A stretch of DNA of 13,674 bases from Candidatus Latescibacterota bacterium (GCA_012961925.1 DTYK01000228.1:1-13674), one strand, 5' to 3'. Counted from the stretch's first letter, positions 6,000 through 13,674 are shown. Made by a program: numbers and translations. The notes: generated by a model not told the origin, from the letters alone.

Positions 6000-7709
6000 T
6001 CACGGCCCCTCTGGTCTCTTTGACGGTTCCTTCACCACAAGGAGTTGGTCTGCAACCACATTTTTCAGCTTTTGTATGATACCGCTTGGCCATCTGATCT
6101 GGACAAGATCCACCTCGGATGCATTCCCCAGTCCAAAATGTACACGTAAATCATTCTGACCCATATACCCATAGCTCCCCTTGGCCTCCCTAACCTGTAC
6201 TCTGGAACCGGTGACAACGGTGATTTTAGCCCCTATGCCATCGCGGTTGCTTACAGTCCCCACGAGTTTGACCTGAAGCCAGTGATTTTGATTTCCTCCC
6301 TCATTGCGAAGCAGGGTAGGAAGAGAAGCACGGTTGGTGACCAAGAGATCGAGGTCGCCATCGTTGTCATAATCCCCGACCGCAATGCCACGGCTTACCT
6401 TCTTCACCTGAAGCCCCTCACCGCTTTGGGCAGACACATCGGTGAACGTTCCATCGCCATTGTTTCTGAAGAGCTGATTTGTCTGGGCATAGGAGATGTT
6501 TTTGTCCACCTTCTCGATATCGTTATCAATATGGCCATTGGCGACAAACAAGTCCAGATCCCCGTCGTTATCGTAGTCTAGAAATAATGCGGCGAATCCT
6601 AAGTAGGCATAGCTCTCTGTGCCCATTCCAGCAGAAAACGTGACATCAGTGAAAAAGCCGTTCCCTTCATTTCTATAAAGGGTATTGTGATCTTCCTGAT
6701 AGGTCGCAACAAATATATCAAAGTCTCCGTCATTATCGAAGTCCCCCGAATCCGTCCCCATACCCGCCTGAACCCGGCCATCTCCGGCATACGCCACACC
6801 TGCTCTAACCCCAATTTCCGTAAAGGTCCCATCGCCGTTGTTCATATAGAGAAATTTTCGCACCGTGTCATTGGCTACGTAGAGATCCAGCCACCCGTCA
6901 TCGTTGAAATCGCTGAACACCAACCCCATAGCTTTTCCCGATGGATCATAAACTCCCGCGGTCTTTGTCACATCGGTAAACGTCCCGTCTCCATTGTTGT
7001 GATAGAGGACATCCGGCTGGCCATTATACATCCGCGGATGGCAATAGAGTATAAGATCGCCCAACCCAAACCGACACTCTTTGTGATTCTCCAATGTAAA
7101 ATCCACATAATTACCTACAAAGAGGTCTAAACAGCCATCATTGTCATAATCGGCAAAGGCTGCCATTACTCCCCACTTTGCATCGCCCACGTTGGCCTCT
7201 TTCGTAACGTCGGTGAACGTGCCGTTTCCGTTGTTCCGATACAAAACGTTCGGACCGAAATTGGTTATGTATAGATCCAGGTCGCCATCGTTATCATAAT
7301 CCCCCGCTGCGACTCCATACCCGTACCCTGGATCCCCGACGCCGGCCTCGAGCGTTACATCCGTGAACGTACCGTCTCCGTTATTCCTGTATAGGGCATT
7401 GGTTGGCATATCATCAGATGTGAAGCCCGGCAAGACGGCTCCATTCACAAAGTAGATGTCCAGCTCGCCATCATTGTCGTAATCGAAGAACGCTGCCCCG
7501 GAGCACATTGCCTCAACAAGATACTTTCTTCCACTGGCTCCATCCGTGTGTTGAAAGGTTATCCCGGCTTCCGAGGTCACATCCACAAAGTGGACATCGG
7601 AGATATATCCCGACTTATGTTCTGATGAGGCACCCTTCCCAAAAACGCTACACACTATAGTCCAGACGAAGACATTTAGGATCGACAGAAAGACATATCG
7701 CCCCACCAT
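6000..7709 (-). CDS. Secreted FG-GAP/VCBS repeat protein with C-terminal ASPIC/UnbV domain (CRTAC1-like)
   Basis: A 569-residue protein with an N-terminal signal ('MVGRYVFLSILNVFVWTIVCSVFG'), so exported. It has seven calcium-binding DxDxDG-type loops of FG-GAP/VCBS repeats ('DYDNDGELD', 'DYDNDGDLD', 'DYDNDGCLD', 'DFNDDGWLD', 'DFDNDGDFD' and two more). They start at about residues 76, 137, 187, 267, 323, 378 and 446 and alternate with 'LYRNNGDGTFTDVT' strands, as expected for a seven-bladed beta-propeller. Residues about 474-563 match the ASPIC/UnbV domain ('NHWLQVKLVGTVSNRDGIGA', then 'VHFGLG' and 'IRWPSG'). A Cys pair (CRFGL...YCHP, about 212-223) sits where CRTAC1-like proteins have a conserved C...CGP segment. 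Likely role: calcium-dependent surface or adhesive protein; no ligand can be assigned. ATG 7709 is chosen because AAGGG (7716-7720) lies 6 bases upstream; a TTG at 7715 is in frame. It lies between the unknown exported protein and the TPR lipoprotein, probably in one operon. Confidence 0.92.
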   Translation of the reverse strand: MVGRYVFLSILNVFVWTIVCSVFGKGASSEHKSGYISDVHFVDVTSEAGITFQHTDGASGRKYLVEAMCSGAAFFDYDNDGELDIYFVNGAVLPGFTSDDMPTNALYRNNGDGTFTDVTLEAGVGDPGYGYGVAAGDYDNDGDLDLYITNFGPNVLYRNNGNGTFTDVTKEANVGDAKWGVMAAFADYDNDGCLDLFVGNYVDFTLENHKECRFGLGDLILYCHPRMYNGQPDVLYHNNGDGTFTDVTKTAGVYDPSGKAMGLVFSDFNDDGWLDLYVANDTVRKFLYMNNGDGTFTEIGVRAGVAYAGDGRVQAGMGTDSGDFDNDGDFDIFVATYQEDHNTLYRNEGNGFFTDVTFSAGMGTESYAYLGFAALFLDYDNDGDLDLFVANGHIDNDIEKVDKNISYAQTNQLFRNNGDGTFTDVSAQSGEGLQVKKVSRGIAVGDYDNDGDLDLLVTNRASLPTLLRNEGGNQNHWLQVKLVGTVSNRDGIGAKITVVTGSRVQVREAKGSYGYMGQNDLRVHFGLGNASEVDLVQIRWPSGIIQKLKNVVADQLLVVKEPSKRPEGP

Positions 7710-7804
7710 GGGCAACCCTTCCCTTATCCCTCGATATCAAGAGCATATTTGAATGATCAGCCAAGAGCCATCTGCAGAAGAACTTGCAAACTTGTGCCGG
7801 TTTG

Positions 7805-10417
7805 TTATTCTATCCCCGCGTATGTCCTCACAAAAAACACTGTGCTGACCTCCTCCTCGGCCTCGAAGGTCTTCTTCTGCCATTGAAAACCGAGATTTGT
7901 GGTCAACCGATAGCCCAAATAATCTGATACATTTGAGAGCTGAACACAGAAGACTGTACCCCGAAAATCCTCCATATAGCCTGGGGTAGGGACGGCCGGT
8001 CTGTCTATCAGGTTGTAAAATAGGGTATACTCAGCCCCGAGATCAATCCATGTATTCTTTAAGATCGAATACTTTAGAGTGAGAAAGCCGATCTCAAAAA
8101 TTTCATGGGTCTGAAGGCCTCCGGTCTCGCTTGAGGTTTGACGACTATACATGCTCTTCCATTTGGGCTGTATCGTGAGCGCACCTCCAATGTCCAGCCG
8201 ATAGGCTGCCTTATTGATCACTCCAAAGAACCAACTATCCTTCCTATCTGTACGTCGCTGGTCATATCTCTCATACTTCAGCTTATTGACCACGTTCAGC
8301 CTGGGTAGTCCGATATAGTCAAACTGGACATATGCCGAATTCACAAACGTGTCCTTGCAGAGGAGAGGGTCGTTGAACTTCTGACTTATCCCTGTAGAGG
8401 CCTCGGGCTGCACCCATAGATATACTATATCTGGGATATCATCCTTTACCCTTTTGGCCATATTGAATATCTGAAGTCGCCCGATCCGTGGATAATCCTT
8501 GGCCAAGGTGAACAAACCATAGACACTTCGACTCCTTTTGTTGTCGCTGATCAGCCGTTCGTCCAATCGCCCTATTGTCAGTCGAACTTCTGGGACAATT
8601 TCAACACCAGCGTATACATTATATCCCCGATGATCCCCCTTGTACGGATAATCCGGTAGATGATCGTCCTCGAACCGGTCGATCACGGTGTTGTTGTTCA
8701 TATCCATCCCGAAGAGGAACTCAGGGGGGTCAACATAGTACCTTAGAAACGGTTCCGCATAATCGGGTAGAAAATTGTCGTTCTGGTTAAAGTCGGAAAC
8801 CAGGTCGTTGTTCTCATCTAGACCCGGGAAAACCGCACGGTCGAACGTGGGCTGATAGACACGTCTCCAATCCTGAAAACGATCTTGGTCATCGTTATCA
8901 TCTACAAACTCAAATCGGGAGGTTGCTTCGCTTTCGTAATCTACGTCCCCCCTCTTGTCCCTGACGAAAAACCAGGTAGTGTATGCATCGTCTATGTTGA
9001 AGATTTCAAGGTATCCGAACCAAGGATAGGCGATCTTTGAGACCTGTGCATAAAAGGCTTTGCAACGATCCATCGCCAGAGAATGCTGTCTCACCTTCTT
9101 CCCCTGCACAATGCCAGGGATGTTCTTATTGGGAAAACGCCTGAACCTCCGATTGATGTCGTACTCGGCACGAACATCAAAACCCATCACATCCTTGACC
9201 TCAAGGGTCACTCCGTAGATTTCGTTCCCAGTGGGAAGGCCATATTCGAACCGCACTGCCCGTTGGTTTGAACCGTCCTTTACATTACCCTCAGCCCGTA
9301 CCACCGGAAGGAACACGGGCTCTCCAGACACGTTCGTCTGCATGTTTGATGTCACCTCAACACTATAATCATTGGCCAAAACAAGGACAAACTCTATACG
9401 TCGTATTTGCTTGTAGTCATATTCCTCTATAAAATCGTCTTTGATGTTGTAGGTGAGAGTCATATATTCGTTACCACCAACTTCATAGACCCCCTCCTTC
9501 CACAATCCACCGTCGATAACCGGCTCGACCTCAGGATGGTATTTTCCGTCGATCCATATCTCCTCCCGATAGAGCGTCGCACCAGGGAGGTCTTCTGGAG
9601 AATCGTCCGAGATACGGATGATAATCTTCTCAATCCAACCTTCATTTATCGGTCCGCTCAGTATCCCCCTTAGAGAATTACTTCTGAGGTCCTGTGAGTT
9701 ATCCTCGTGATGGGCGTTCACATAAGTCGCCCCTATGTTCATAAAACCGCCAAGTTGGACGGTACCTCGGAGCCCAAAGAAGGTCGTAAAATGAGTGAGG
9801 TTCTCCCCCAGCCATTCTTCACTGGGGACGGCATATCCTGGAGCACTTATCCTCGAAGCCAAGACCGTAGCAGCGTATTTGTCTGACAGAAAATCCCACT
9901 GTATCCCATTGAACGCAGGTTTGGAAAATGTGAGTGGAGTCAGGGTAGTGCGGATCTCATCTCCAATGGTGAGCGCCGAATAATACTCTCCCTTTGAGAC
10001 AGCGGAGACAACTACATTGTCAAACCAAGAACTGAACTTCGGACTCTTCCTCAACTGGTTTCTATATCTTCCTGGTTGATCCTGCGTCCAATTGTAGACC
10101 AGCCAGCCTTTAGTAACATAGTTACCATATATATCATAGTAACGCCTTCCCTCAAGTTCCACATCCACATACCTTTTGTAGTGCTCCTTTGCATAGTTGC
10201 TGTATTCCCAGCCCTCCCATTGGTACTGGTAGTAAAGCTCCTGAGGGATGTACCACTTCCTCAAACTTGGAGCCAACGCATCCAAACGAGTTCGCACACC
10301 TGTGGGAACAAGGGAAGTTATGCCTGTTCGAACCGATTCCTGAGCATAGCAGATGATGCCACCCCAAAAGAGCATAACCACACCGAAGACCGAGATTGCT
10401 TTCATCTTCTTTGCCAT
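7805..10417 (-). CDS. Exported strand-rich protein of unknown function, candidate outer-membrane protein with acidic Asp/Asn loops
   Basis: An 870-residue protein I do not recognise. 'MAKKMKAISVFGVVMLFWGGIICYAQES' is a clear signal peptide with probable cleavage after A25. The mature part is rich in Tyr, Trp and Phe, with many alternating hydrophobic/polar strands. The C-terminal 200 residues ('LNVVNKLKYERYDQR', 'WIDLGAEYTLFYNL', 'YRLTTNLGFQWQKKTF') look like outer-membrane beta-barrel hairpins, though the protein ends ...VRTYAGIE rather than in a terminal Phe. Residues about 505-592 hold Asp/Asn-rich loops ('DDNDDQDRFQDW', 'DENNDLVSDFNQNDNFLPDY', 'MDMNNNTVIDRFEDDHLPDY') that resemble calcium-binding loops. 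Mid-protein has 'YMTLTYNIKDDFIEEY' and a conserved-looking 'RAVRFEYGLPTGNEIYG'. It has its own promoter and a strong AGGAGG site 6 bases before the ATG. It precedes the FG-GAP gene by 95 bases. Outer-membrane location and calcium binding are inference. Confidence 0.85.
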   Translation of the reverse strand: MAKKMKAISVFGVVMLFWGGIICYAQESVRTGITSLVPTGVRTRLDALAPSLRKWYIPQELYYQYQWEGWEYSNYAKEHYKRYVDVELEGRRYYDIYGNYVTKGWLVYNWTQDQPGRYRNQLRKSPKFSSWFDNVVVSAVSKGEYYSALTIGDEIRTTLTPLTFSKPAFNGIQWDFLSDKYAATVLASRISAPGYAVPSEEWLGENLTHFTTFFGLRGTVQLGGFMNIGATYVNAHHEDNSQDLRSNSLRGILSGPINEGWIEKIIIRISDDSPEDLPGATLYREEIWIDGKYHPEVEPVIDGGLWKEGVYEVGGNEYMTLTYNIKDDFIEEYDYKQIRRIEFVLVLANDYSVEVTSNMQTNVSGEPVFLPVVRAEGNVKDGSNQRAVRFEYGLPTGNEIYGVTLEVKDVMGFDVRAEYDINRRFRRFPNKNIPGIVQGKKVRQHSLAMDRCKAFYAQVSKIAYPWFGYLEIFNIDDAYTTWFFVRDKRGDVDYESEATSRFEFVDDNDDQDRFQDWRRVYQPTFDRAVFPGLDENNDLVSDFNQNDNFLPDYAEPFLRYYVDPPEFLFGMDMNNNTVIDRFEDDHLPDYPYKGDHRGYNVYAGVEIVPEVRLTIGRLDERLISDNKRSRSVYGLFTLAKDYPRIGRLQIFNMAKRVKDDIPDIVYLWVQPEASTGISQKFNDPLLCKDTFVNSAYVQFDYIGLPRLNVVNKLKYERYDQRRTDRKDSWFFGVINKAAYRLDIGGALTIQPKWKSMYSRQTSSETGGLQTHEIFEIGFLTLKYSILKNTWIDLGAEYTLFYNLIDRPAVPTPGYMEDFRGTVFCVQLSNVSDYLGYRLTTNLGFQWQKKTFEAEEEVSTVFFVRTYAGIE

Positions 10418-10456
10418 CCCCTTCCTCCTGCTGTTTAGAACCCTTAAGCGGTTACT

Positions 10457-10485
10457 ATTATATGCACGCCTATTCGTCCGGTTAA
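10457..10485 (-). promoter_or_regulatory. Sigma70-like promoter for the 870-residue exported protein gene
   Basis: On the minus strand TTAACC (10485-10480; 4 of 6 to the -35 consensus) is followed after exactly 17 bases by a perfect TATAAT (10462-10457). Transcription would start near 10450, leaving a leader of about 30 bases with AGGAGG before ATG 10417. It lies in the 102-base gap after the discoidin gene and suggests that the gene at 10417 starts a new unit. Confidence 0.6.
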
Positions 10486-10510
10486 AGCTGCCCCCTGCAA
10501 CTGTTAAAGC
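10481..10510. promoter_or_regulatory. Pair of GTTAAAGC direct repeats overlapping the -35 region (possible operator)
   Basis: GTTAAAGC occurs at 10481-10488 and 10503-10510, 22 bases apart start to start, about two helical turns. The promoter-proximal copy overlaps the -35 hexamer at 10485-10480. This arrangement suits a transcription factor that binds in tandem on one DNA face. No specific regulator can be named. Confidence 0.35.
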
Positions 10511-10519
10511 GTTATCTAC

Positions 10520-13240
10520 CTAATAAGCCACAACTACGGTACGAGTGATAGATCTATCTCCCGATTCCGCATCAATTTCGATTCGGCAGATATAAACCCC
10601 GGGGAGGACGATCAGGCCAGAGGCATCCGATCCATCCCAGTTAGCCTTCCATGTTGGATAGGCAGGCTCCTGCACCTGTTCTGCCGTTAATTCCCTTACC
10701 AGTTCTCCTTGAAGATTATAGATCCGTACGCTGGGAGCTTTTTCACTCACCTTAAATATGCTAAATCTAATGCTTGCCACATCATTTATGTCATCTCCGT
10801 TCGGCGTCAGAACTCTGGGGGTGATCAAAACATTGCCAATGAGAGGTGTATCGGCAGAAAACGACGGTAGGAAAACGGTGGTGGCCGCCTTCTCTCCAGG
10901 ATCAGGATCGACCCTCTGCCAGACACCCAATTGGTCTGAATGCCCGATGAAACTTTCGAAGAACTGGCCGTTCTTCTTAATTCGACATATGAACCCGACC
11001 TTCACAGGATCGCCATGGACCGTCAGTGAATCCCCCCTAATCACAAGAGTACCTGATAGAAGGGTAGAGTCAGCAACAACTACAGAACCGCCTCGCACTG
11101 TCACGCGGTTAGGAGCTATGGTCACCGTACTTCCTTGCACAGTAAGCGGGACTCCATGCAAAGACAGCGTATCTCTCCCAACGATCACCGTATCACCTTG
11201 AACCACAAGAGAAGTGCCTCCTTTCCATATCGTCCCTCGCCTCACAGTGACTCGATGTGCCTCTACAATCCCGGGTAAGTCGACAAGCAGAGAATCCCGG
11301 GTTGATACAACGGATTTGGGCTGAACAGGGACATCGTTGACCCTGAGCGAAACCGTAGAGGGTTCCACCGGAGAGGGAGTGCGGATCAACACCCGATCGA
11401 ACCCCCGATCTCCGTAGCCGTAAACGGACGAAAGGGTATAGGTAAAAGGCACCATCACATCGGCCGGAACGGATTTGGGGGCGACCTTTCCAAACACCTT
11501 CCCCACAAAAGCATCGGTATAATGGAGCGTGATGGAGCGCAGCGTCGGTGTAATGTCGGGATCATCCGACAACAGTCTCACCTGCAGCTGAACATAGCGG
11601 CTTGGGCTCTTGGAGAGAAATCGCTGTCCTGAATATCGATACGCTTCACTCCAACTATCCCAATCATCTCCCGCGACATACATCGTATCGATCTCACATC
11701 GCTTCTTCTGGGATGGCTTAAGCTTTTCGTATTCCTCCCTGGAGATCTCCCTGCCTCTATATCTGTAGCGAAACGCCTCCTTTAACGTATCTCCGGCCCG
11801 GCTGTGAAGCTCAACCCTGGCCACCGCACCAGATACAGGATTACCTGTTACATCCTGGGCGCCTTCCTCCCAACTTACCCCGATGATGTTCTTACCGCTC
11901 GCGCCTCTCCTCTCTCCCAGGTCTATGATGGGGGATTGTAAGACAGCCTCACAGGCATAGCCCTCCCCAAAGACCTGAAATTCCTGAAGCTTAGCAGGAT
12001 AACTCCGCTGAAGACTCATCACTCCGTGAGCAGAACGTAAGAACACATACCGGGTCTTGCGTGCCGGGAAGGCTACGGCAAACCAGAACTTCGGAGGGGT
12101 CTCCCTATTCTCCACGTTGGCCACTTGCTCGAAGTCAAATTGTTTATATGGCTCACTGCCGATTGCACCTCCGGGAGGGGGGGAACCATCCGAAACCTTC
12201 AGGATGAAACCATTAACAGTCTGATAAGGCATCTTCTTCCCCCACTGGTCAGGATCTAACGCCAAGAAATGGATTCGGTCTACCCAGAAGACCGCACCTA
12301 AGTCGAGCAAGAACCATGCACCCGTATTTTCCCACTCAGCATCAGGGGAAAAGGTCATTGTGGGGCCATACATCAGATCACCATCAATAAGGCGGTAGGG
12401 CTCATTTACTGCCGGTTCACCGCCTACAATCCCCCCTCCTCTGGCCACCGCCTGCAGGGCAAGATTGTCCCCGAAAGTCTCTACTTCGATCTCCGCCAAA
12501 GCCTGGTTTGGGGCCTTCGAATCCACCCTGACCCGGACGAACTGAACGGTCCGAAAGTCAACCTCTACCTCTCCTTCCTCCACTCCTCCTGCTAATTCTC
12601 TTCCTTGGGTACCTATATAATAATAGCTTAAAGGAAACTCCACAACCTTCTCAGTATTGGGGACGGATACCCTTCCGGCCAGATGAAAGTTATACAGGTC
12701 AACCGTCTTCGGTGCGGGCACCCCATCCGACACGTATACCCTGAACTCACTTAATGGCCTAACATTCGTCGTATCTGGGAAGACCAACCGCACCTTAGTT
12801 GCAGATACTCCTCTACCCAAATCGATCTCAATCCACCATCTGTCTAAGGGGTCCTTTGGATTGGGACTCCACCATGTCTCTGGATTTCCATCTATCACGT
12901 TCGGCCCGTCCGTTTTGTTCGAACCGGCATTCCTAAATCCGCCCCGGACCATCAGTTTCTTGTTCTTCCGATCCGGGTGCTCAAAGTCCTTTGCGTTAGC
13001 CGCCGCATTGATAAATTTCCGGATATAAACCAGCTTCATTTCGCCGTCATCCGTGAGCTCGATCAGCCCCTCTGGTGGCTTGAGGGTCGTGGGAGAAATC
13101 CATTCATTCCAGTTATCTATCCTATAGCTTGCTAAATCCGCAGCTTCCACATCCATATGCCAAGGCGGGTGAACGCCGAAACCGAATAGCAGGAGTCCCT
13201 CTAAGACCATGAGAACCGATTTAGACGCTCTCGTCCACAT
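10520..13240 (-). CDS. Large secreted protein with two discoidin-like domains, beta-repeat insert and FlgD-Ig-type C-terminal module
   Basis: A 906-residue exported protein. The signal is 'MWTRASKSVLMVLEGLLLFGFG'. A first F5/8-type C (discoidin)-like domain lies at about 95-255 ('NVIDGNPETWWSP', 'RWWIEIDLGRGVSATKVRLVF'). A second lies at about 258-425 ('YRLIDGDLMYGPT', 'AWFLLDLGAVFWVDRIHFLA'). Such domains usually bind carbohydrate or surface ligands. Residues about 430-575 are strand-rich, with 'SPSRYVQLQVRLLSDDPDITPTL'. A striking beta-repeat tract follows at about 660-749. The C-terminus (about 811-906) is a FlgD-Ig/gliding-type module: 'LTPNGDDINDVASIRF', 'VRIYNLQGELVREL', 'WDGSDASGLIVLPGVYICRI'. 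This is often a last domain of surface-exported proteins and may be a sorting or anchoring element. The upstream gene ends in a paralogous module 21 bases away, so the two are probably co-transcribed. ATG 13240 is chosen over GTG 13255 because GGAGG lies 8 bases before it. Export and surface location are well supported; ligand and function are unknown. Confidence 0.87.
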   Translation of the reverse strand: MWTRASKSVLMVLEGLLLFGFGVHPPWHMDVEAADLASYRIDNWNEWISPTTLKPPEGLIELTDDGEMKLVYIRKFINAAANAKDFEHPDRKNKKLMVRGGFRNAGSNKTDGPNVIDGNPETWWSPNPKDPLDRWWIEIDLGRGVSATKVRLVFPDTTNVRPLSEFRVYVSDGVPAPKTVDLYNFHLAGRVSVPNTEKVVEFPLSYYYIGTQGRELAGGVEEGEVEVDFRTVQFVRVRVDSKAPNQALAEIEVETFGDNLALQAVARGGGIVGGEPAVNEPYRLIDGDLMYGPTMTFSPDAEWENTGAWFLLDLGAVFWVDRIHFLALDPDQWGKKMPYQTVNGFILKVSDGSPPPGGAIGSEPYKQFDFEQVANVENRETPPKFWFAVAFPARKTRYVFLRSAHGVMSLQRSYPAKLQEFQVFGEGYACEAVLQSPIIDLGERRGASGKNIIGVSWEEGAQDVTGNPVSGAVARVELHSRAGDTLKEAFRYRYRGREISREEYEKLKPSQKKRCEIDTMYVAGDDWDSWSEAYRYSGQRFLSKSPSRYVQLQVRLLSDDPDITPTLRSITLHYTDAFVGKVFGKVAPKSVPADVMVPFTYTLSSVYGYGDRGFDRVLIRTPSPVEPSTVSLRVNDVPVQPKSVVSTRDSLLVDLPGIVEAHRVTVRRGTIWKGGTSLVVQGDTVIVGRDTLSLHGVPLTVQGSTVTIAPNRVTVRGGSVVVADSTLLSGTLVIRGDSLTVHGDPVKVGFICRIKKNGQFFESFIGHSDQLGVWQRVDPDPGEKAATTVFLPSFSADTPLIGNVLITPRVLTPNGDDINDVASIRFSIFKVSEKAPSVRIYNLQGELVRELTAEQVQEPAYPTWKANWDGSDASGLIVLPGVYICRIEIDAESGDRSITRTVVVAY

Positions 13241-13248
13241 CAGGGTAT

Positions 13249-13253
13249 CCTCC
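13249..13253 (-). promoter_or_regulatory. Shine-Dalgarno GGAGG that fixes the start at 13240
   Basis: GGAGG on the minus strand lies 8 bases before ATG 13240. The in-frame GTG at 13255 overlaps this site and has no ribosome binding site of its own, so the shorter protein is preferred. Confidence 0.7.
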
Positions 13254-13261
13254 ACTTAAAT

Positions 13262-13674
13262 TCAATAGATTACAGCTATGCTCTTAATCCTCTCGCAAAC
13301 TTGTCTGTCTGTATAGACTGTTATTCGGGCCACATATACTCCCGGCAAGACCAAATGCCCGTTTTCGTCTTGACCGTCCCATATCTTAGACGCATATGCC
13401 CCCTCAATTCGATCATACACCCCGCTGGATTCAGTGCCTCTGTACACCCAACGGACCAAAGCACCTGAAAGGTCGTAGATCCCGATCCTCACCTCTGCAT
13501 CTCCTGTTAGACGAACAAGTTTGTAGGAAAATCGCAGTTCATCATGGACGCCATCTCCATTAGGGGTCAATATCTGCGCAGACAGCTTCACGTCCTGCAA
13601 AACATCCTCCGCCAGCTCCTCCAACAGCACTTGAAGCTGGTCCGTCCCAACCTCATCGGTGGCATTCCCATCAA
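13262..13674 (-). CDS. C-terminal fragment of a secreted protein with FlgD-Ig/gliding-type module (partial)
   Basis: The reading frame is open to the window edge, so the gene begins outside. The 137 visible codons start 'DGNATDEVGTDQLQVLLEEL' and end '...KSIAVIY', with a TGA at 13262-13264. A GTG at 13630 is in frame but sits inside continuous coding sequence and is unlikely to be the start. The fragment has 'ILTPNGDGVHDELRFSY', 'VRIGIYDLSGALVRWVY', 'IWDGQDENGHLVLPGVYVARI' and a final hydrophobic strand. This is the same FlgD-Ig/gliding-associated C-terminal layout as in the next gene (ending 'RTVVVAY'). The acidic stretch before it ('LLEELAEDVLQDVKLS') may be a linker. It is probably a surface-exported protein, paralogous at least at its C-terminus to its neighbour. 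The N-terminal function cannot be seen. Confidence 0.85.
   Translation of the reverse strand, partial: DGNATDEVGTDQLQVLLEELAEDVLQDVKLSAQILTPNGDGVHDELRFSYKLVRLTGDAEVRIGIYDLSGALVRWVYRGTESSGVYDRIEGAYASKIWDGQDENGHLVLPGVYVARITVYTDRQVCERIKSIAVIY

Noticed and set aside
6000..7709. Repeated GATxxTGACAACGATGG-type DNA read as a tandem DNA repeat or CRISPR-like array
   Set aside because: The repetition is coding: it follows the DxDNDGxLD loops of the FG-GAP repeats, with irregular spacing and diverged codons.
7710..7804. Promoter or terminator between the 870-residue protein gene and the FG-GAP gene
   Set aside because: No hairpin with a T-run and no -35/-10 pair with acceptable spacing was found. 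Only a near-duplicate AACTTG/AAACTTG stretch at about 7783-7796 stood out.
7805..10417. Calling the 870-residue protein SprA/Sov (type IX translocon)
   Set aside because: SprA is far longer (over 2000 residues), and no specific SprA motif could be identified. Only general strand-rich character is shared.
10758..11201. A 147-codon open frame on the plus strand opposite the beta-repeat tract
   Set aside because: It lies wholly antisense to a well-supported gene with recognisable domains. Its translation is Thr/Pro/Ser-rich, as expected from complementing repetitive Val/Gly/Asp codons, and shows no family motif.

Overview
The window reads as part of a chromosome from an uncultured Gram-negative-type bacterium, probably in or near the FCB superphylum (candidate phyla such as Latescibacterota, KSB1 or Zixibacteria are plausible). 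This is inferred from FlgD-Ig/gliding-type C-terminal modules ('TPNGD...' to 'LPGVY...'), discoidin domains, an FG-GAP/ASPIC-UnbV protein, putative lipoproteins and a beta-strand-rich envelope protein. Base composition looks near 50% GC by eye. No rRNA, tRNA, CRISPR array, transposase or phage gene was seen.

All eight genes lie on the minus strand, so transcription runs from high to low coordinates. (1) 13674-13262 is the C-terminal end of a secreted or surface protein with a FlgD-Ig-like module, cut by the window edge. (2) 13240-10520 is a 906-residue secreted protein with two discoidin-like domains, an unusual beta-repeat insert and the same type of C-terminal module. (3) After a good sigma70-like promoter at about 10485-10457, 10417-7805 encodes an 870-residue exported, strand-rich protein of unknown function with Asp/Asn-rich acidic loops. 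(4) 7709-6000 is an FG-GAP/ASPIC-UnbV (CRTAC1-type) secreted protein. (5) 5929-4655 is a probable lipoprotein of about 11 TPR repeats.

A 321-base gap (4334-4654) follows. It holds an imperfect palindrome with 12-bp inverted ends (4509-4641), a short stretch resembling a decayed TPR repeat, a clear Rho-independent terminator or attenuator (4413-4384) and a weak candidate promoter. Downstream is a second unit: (6) 4333-2609, a tandem parvulin-type peptidyl-prolyl isomerase lipoprotein; (7) 2565-172, a multi-spanning membrane protein with an embedded spermidine-synthase-like domain; (8) 135-1, the N-terminus of an UlaG-like metallo-beta-lactamase-fold hydrolase, cut by the window edge.

Taken together (inference), genes 1-6 look like an envelope and cell-surface module. 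It has secreted calcium-binding and carbohydrate-binding-type proteins, a candidate outer-membrane protein, a TPR scaffold lipoprotein and a periplasmic folding factor. Genes 7-8 look enzymatic and may be only transcriptionally linked. Nothing here matches a named defence or mobile system. The most novel points are the unrecognised 870-residue protein beside its FG-GAP and TPR neighbours, and the structured 4334-4654 intergenic region.
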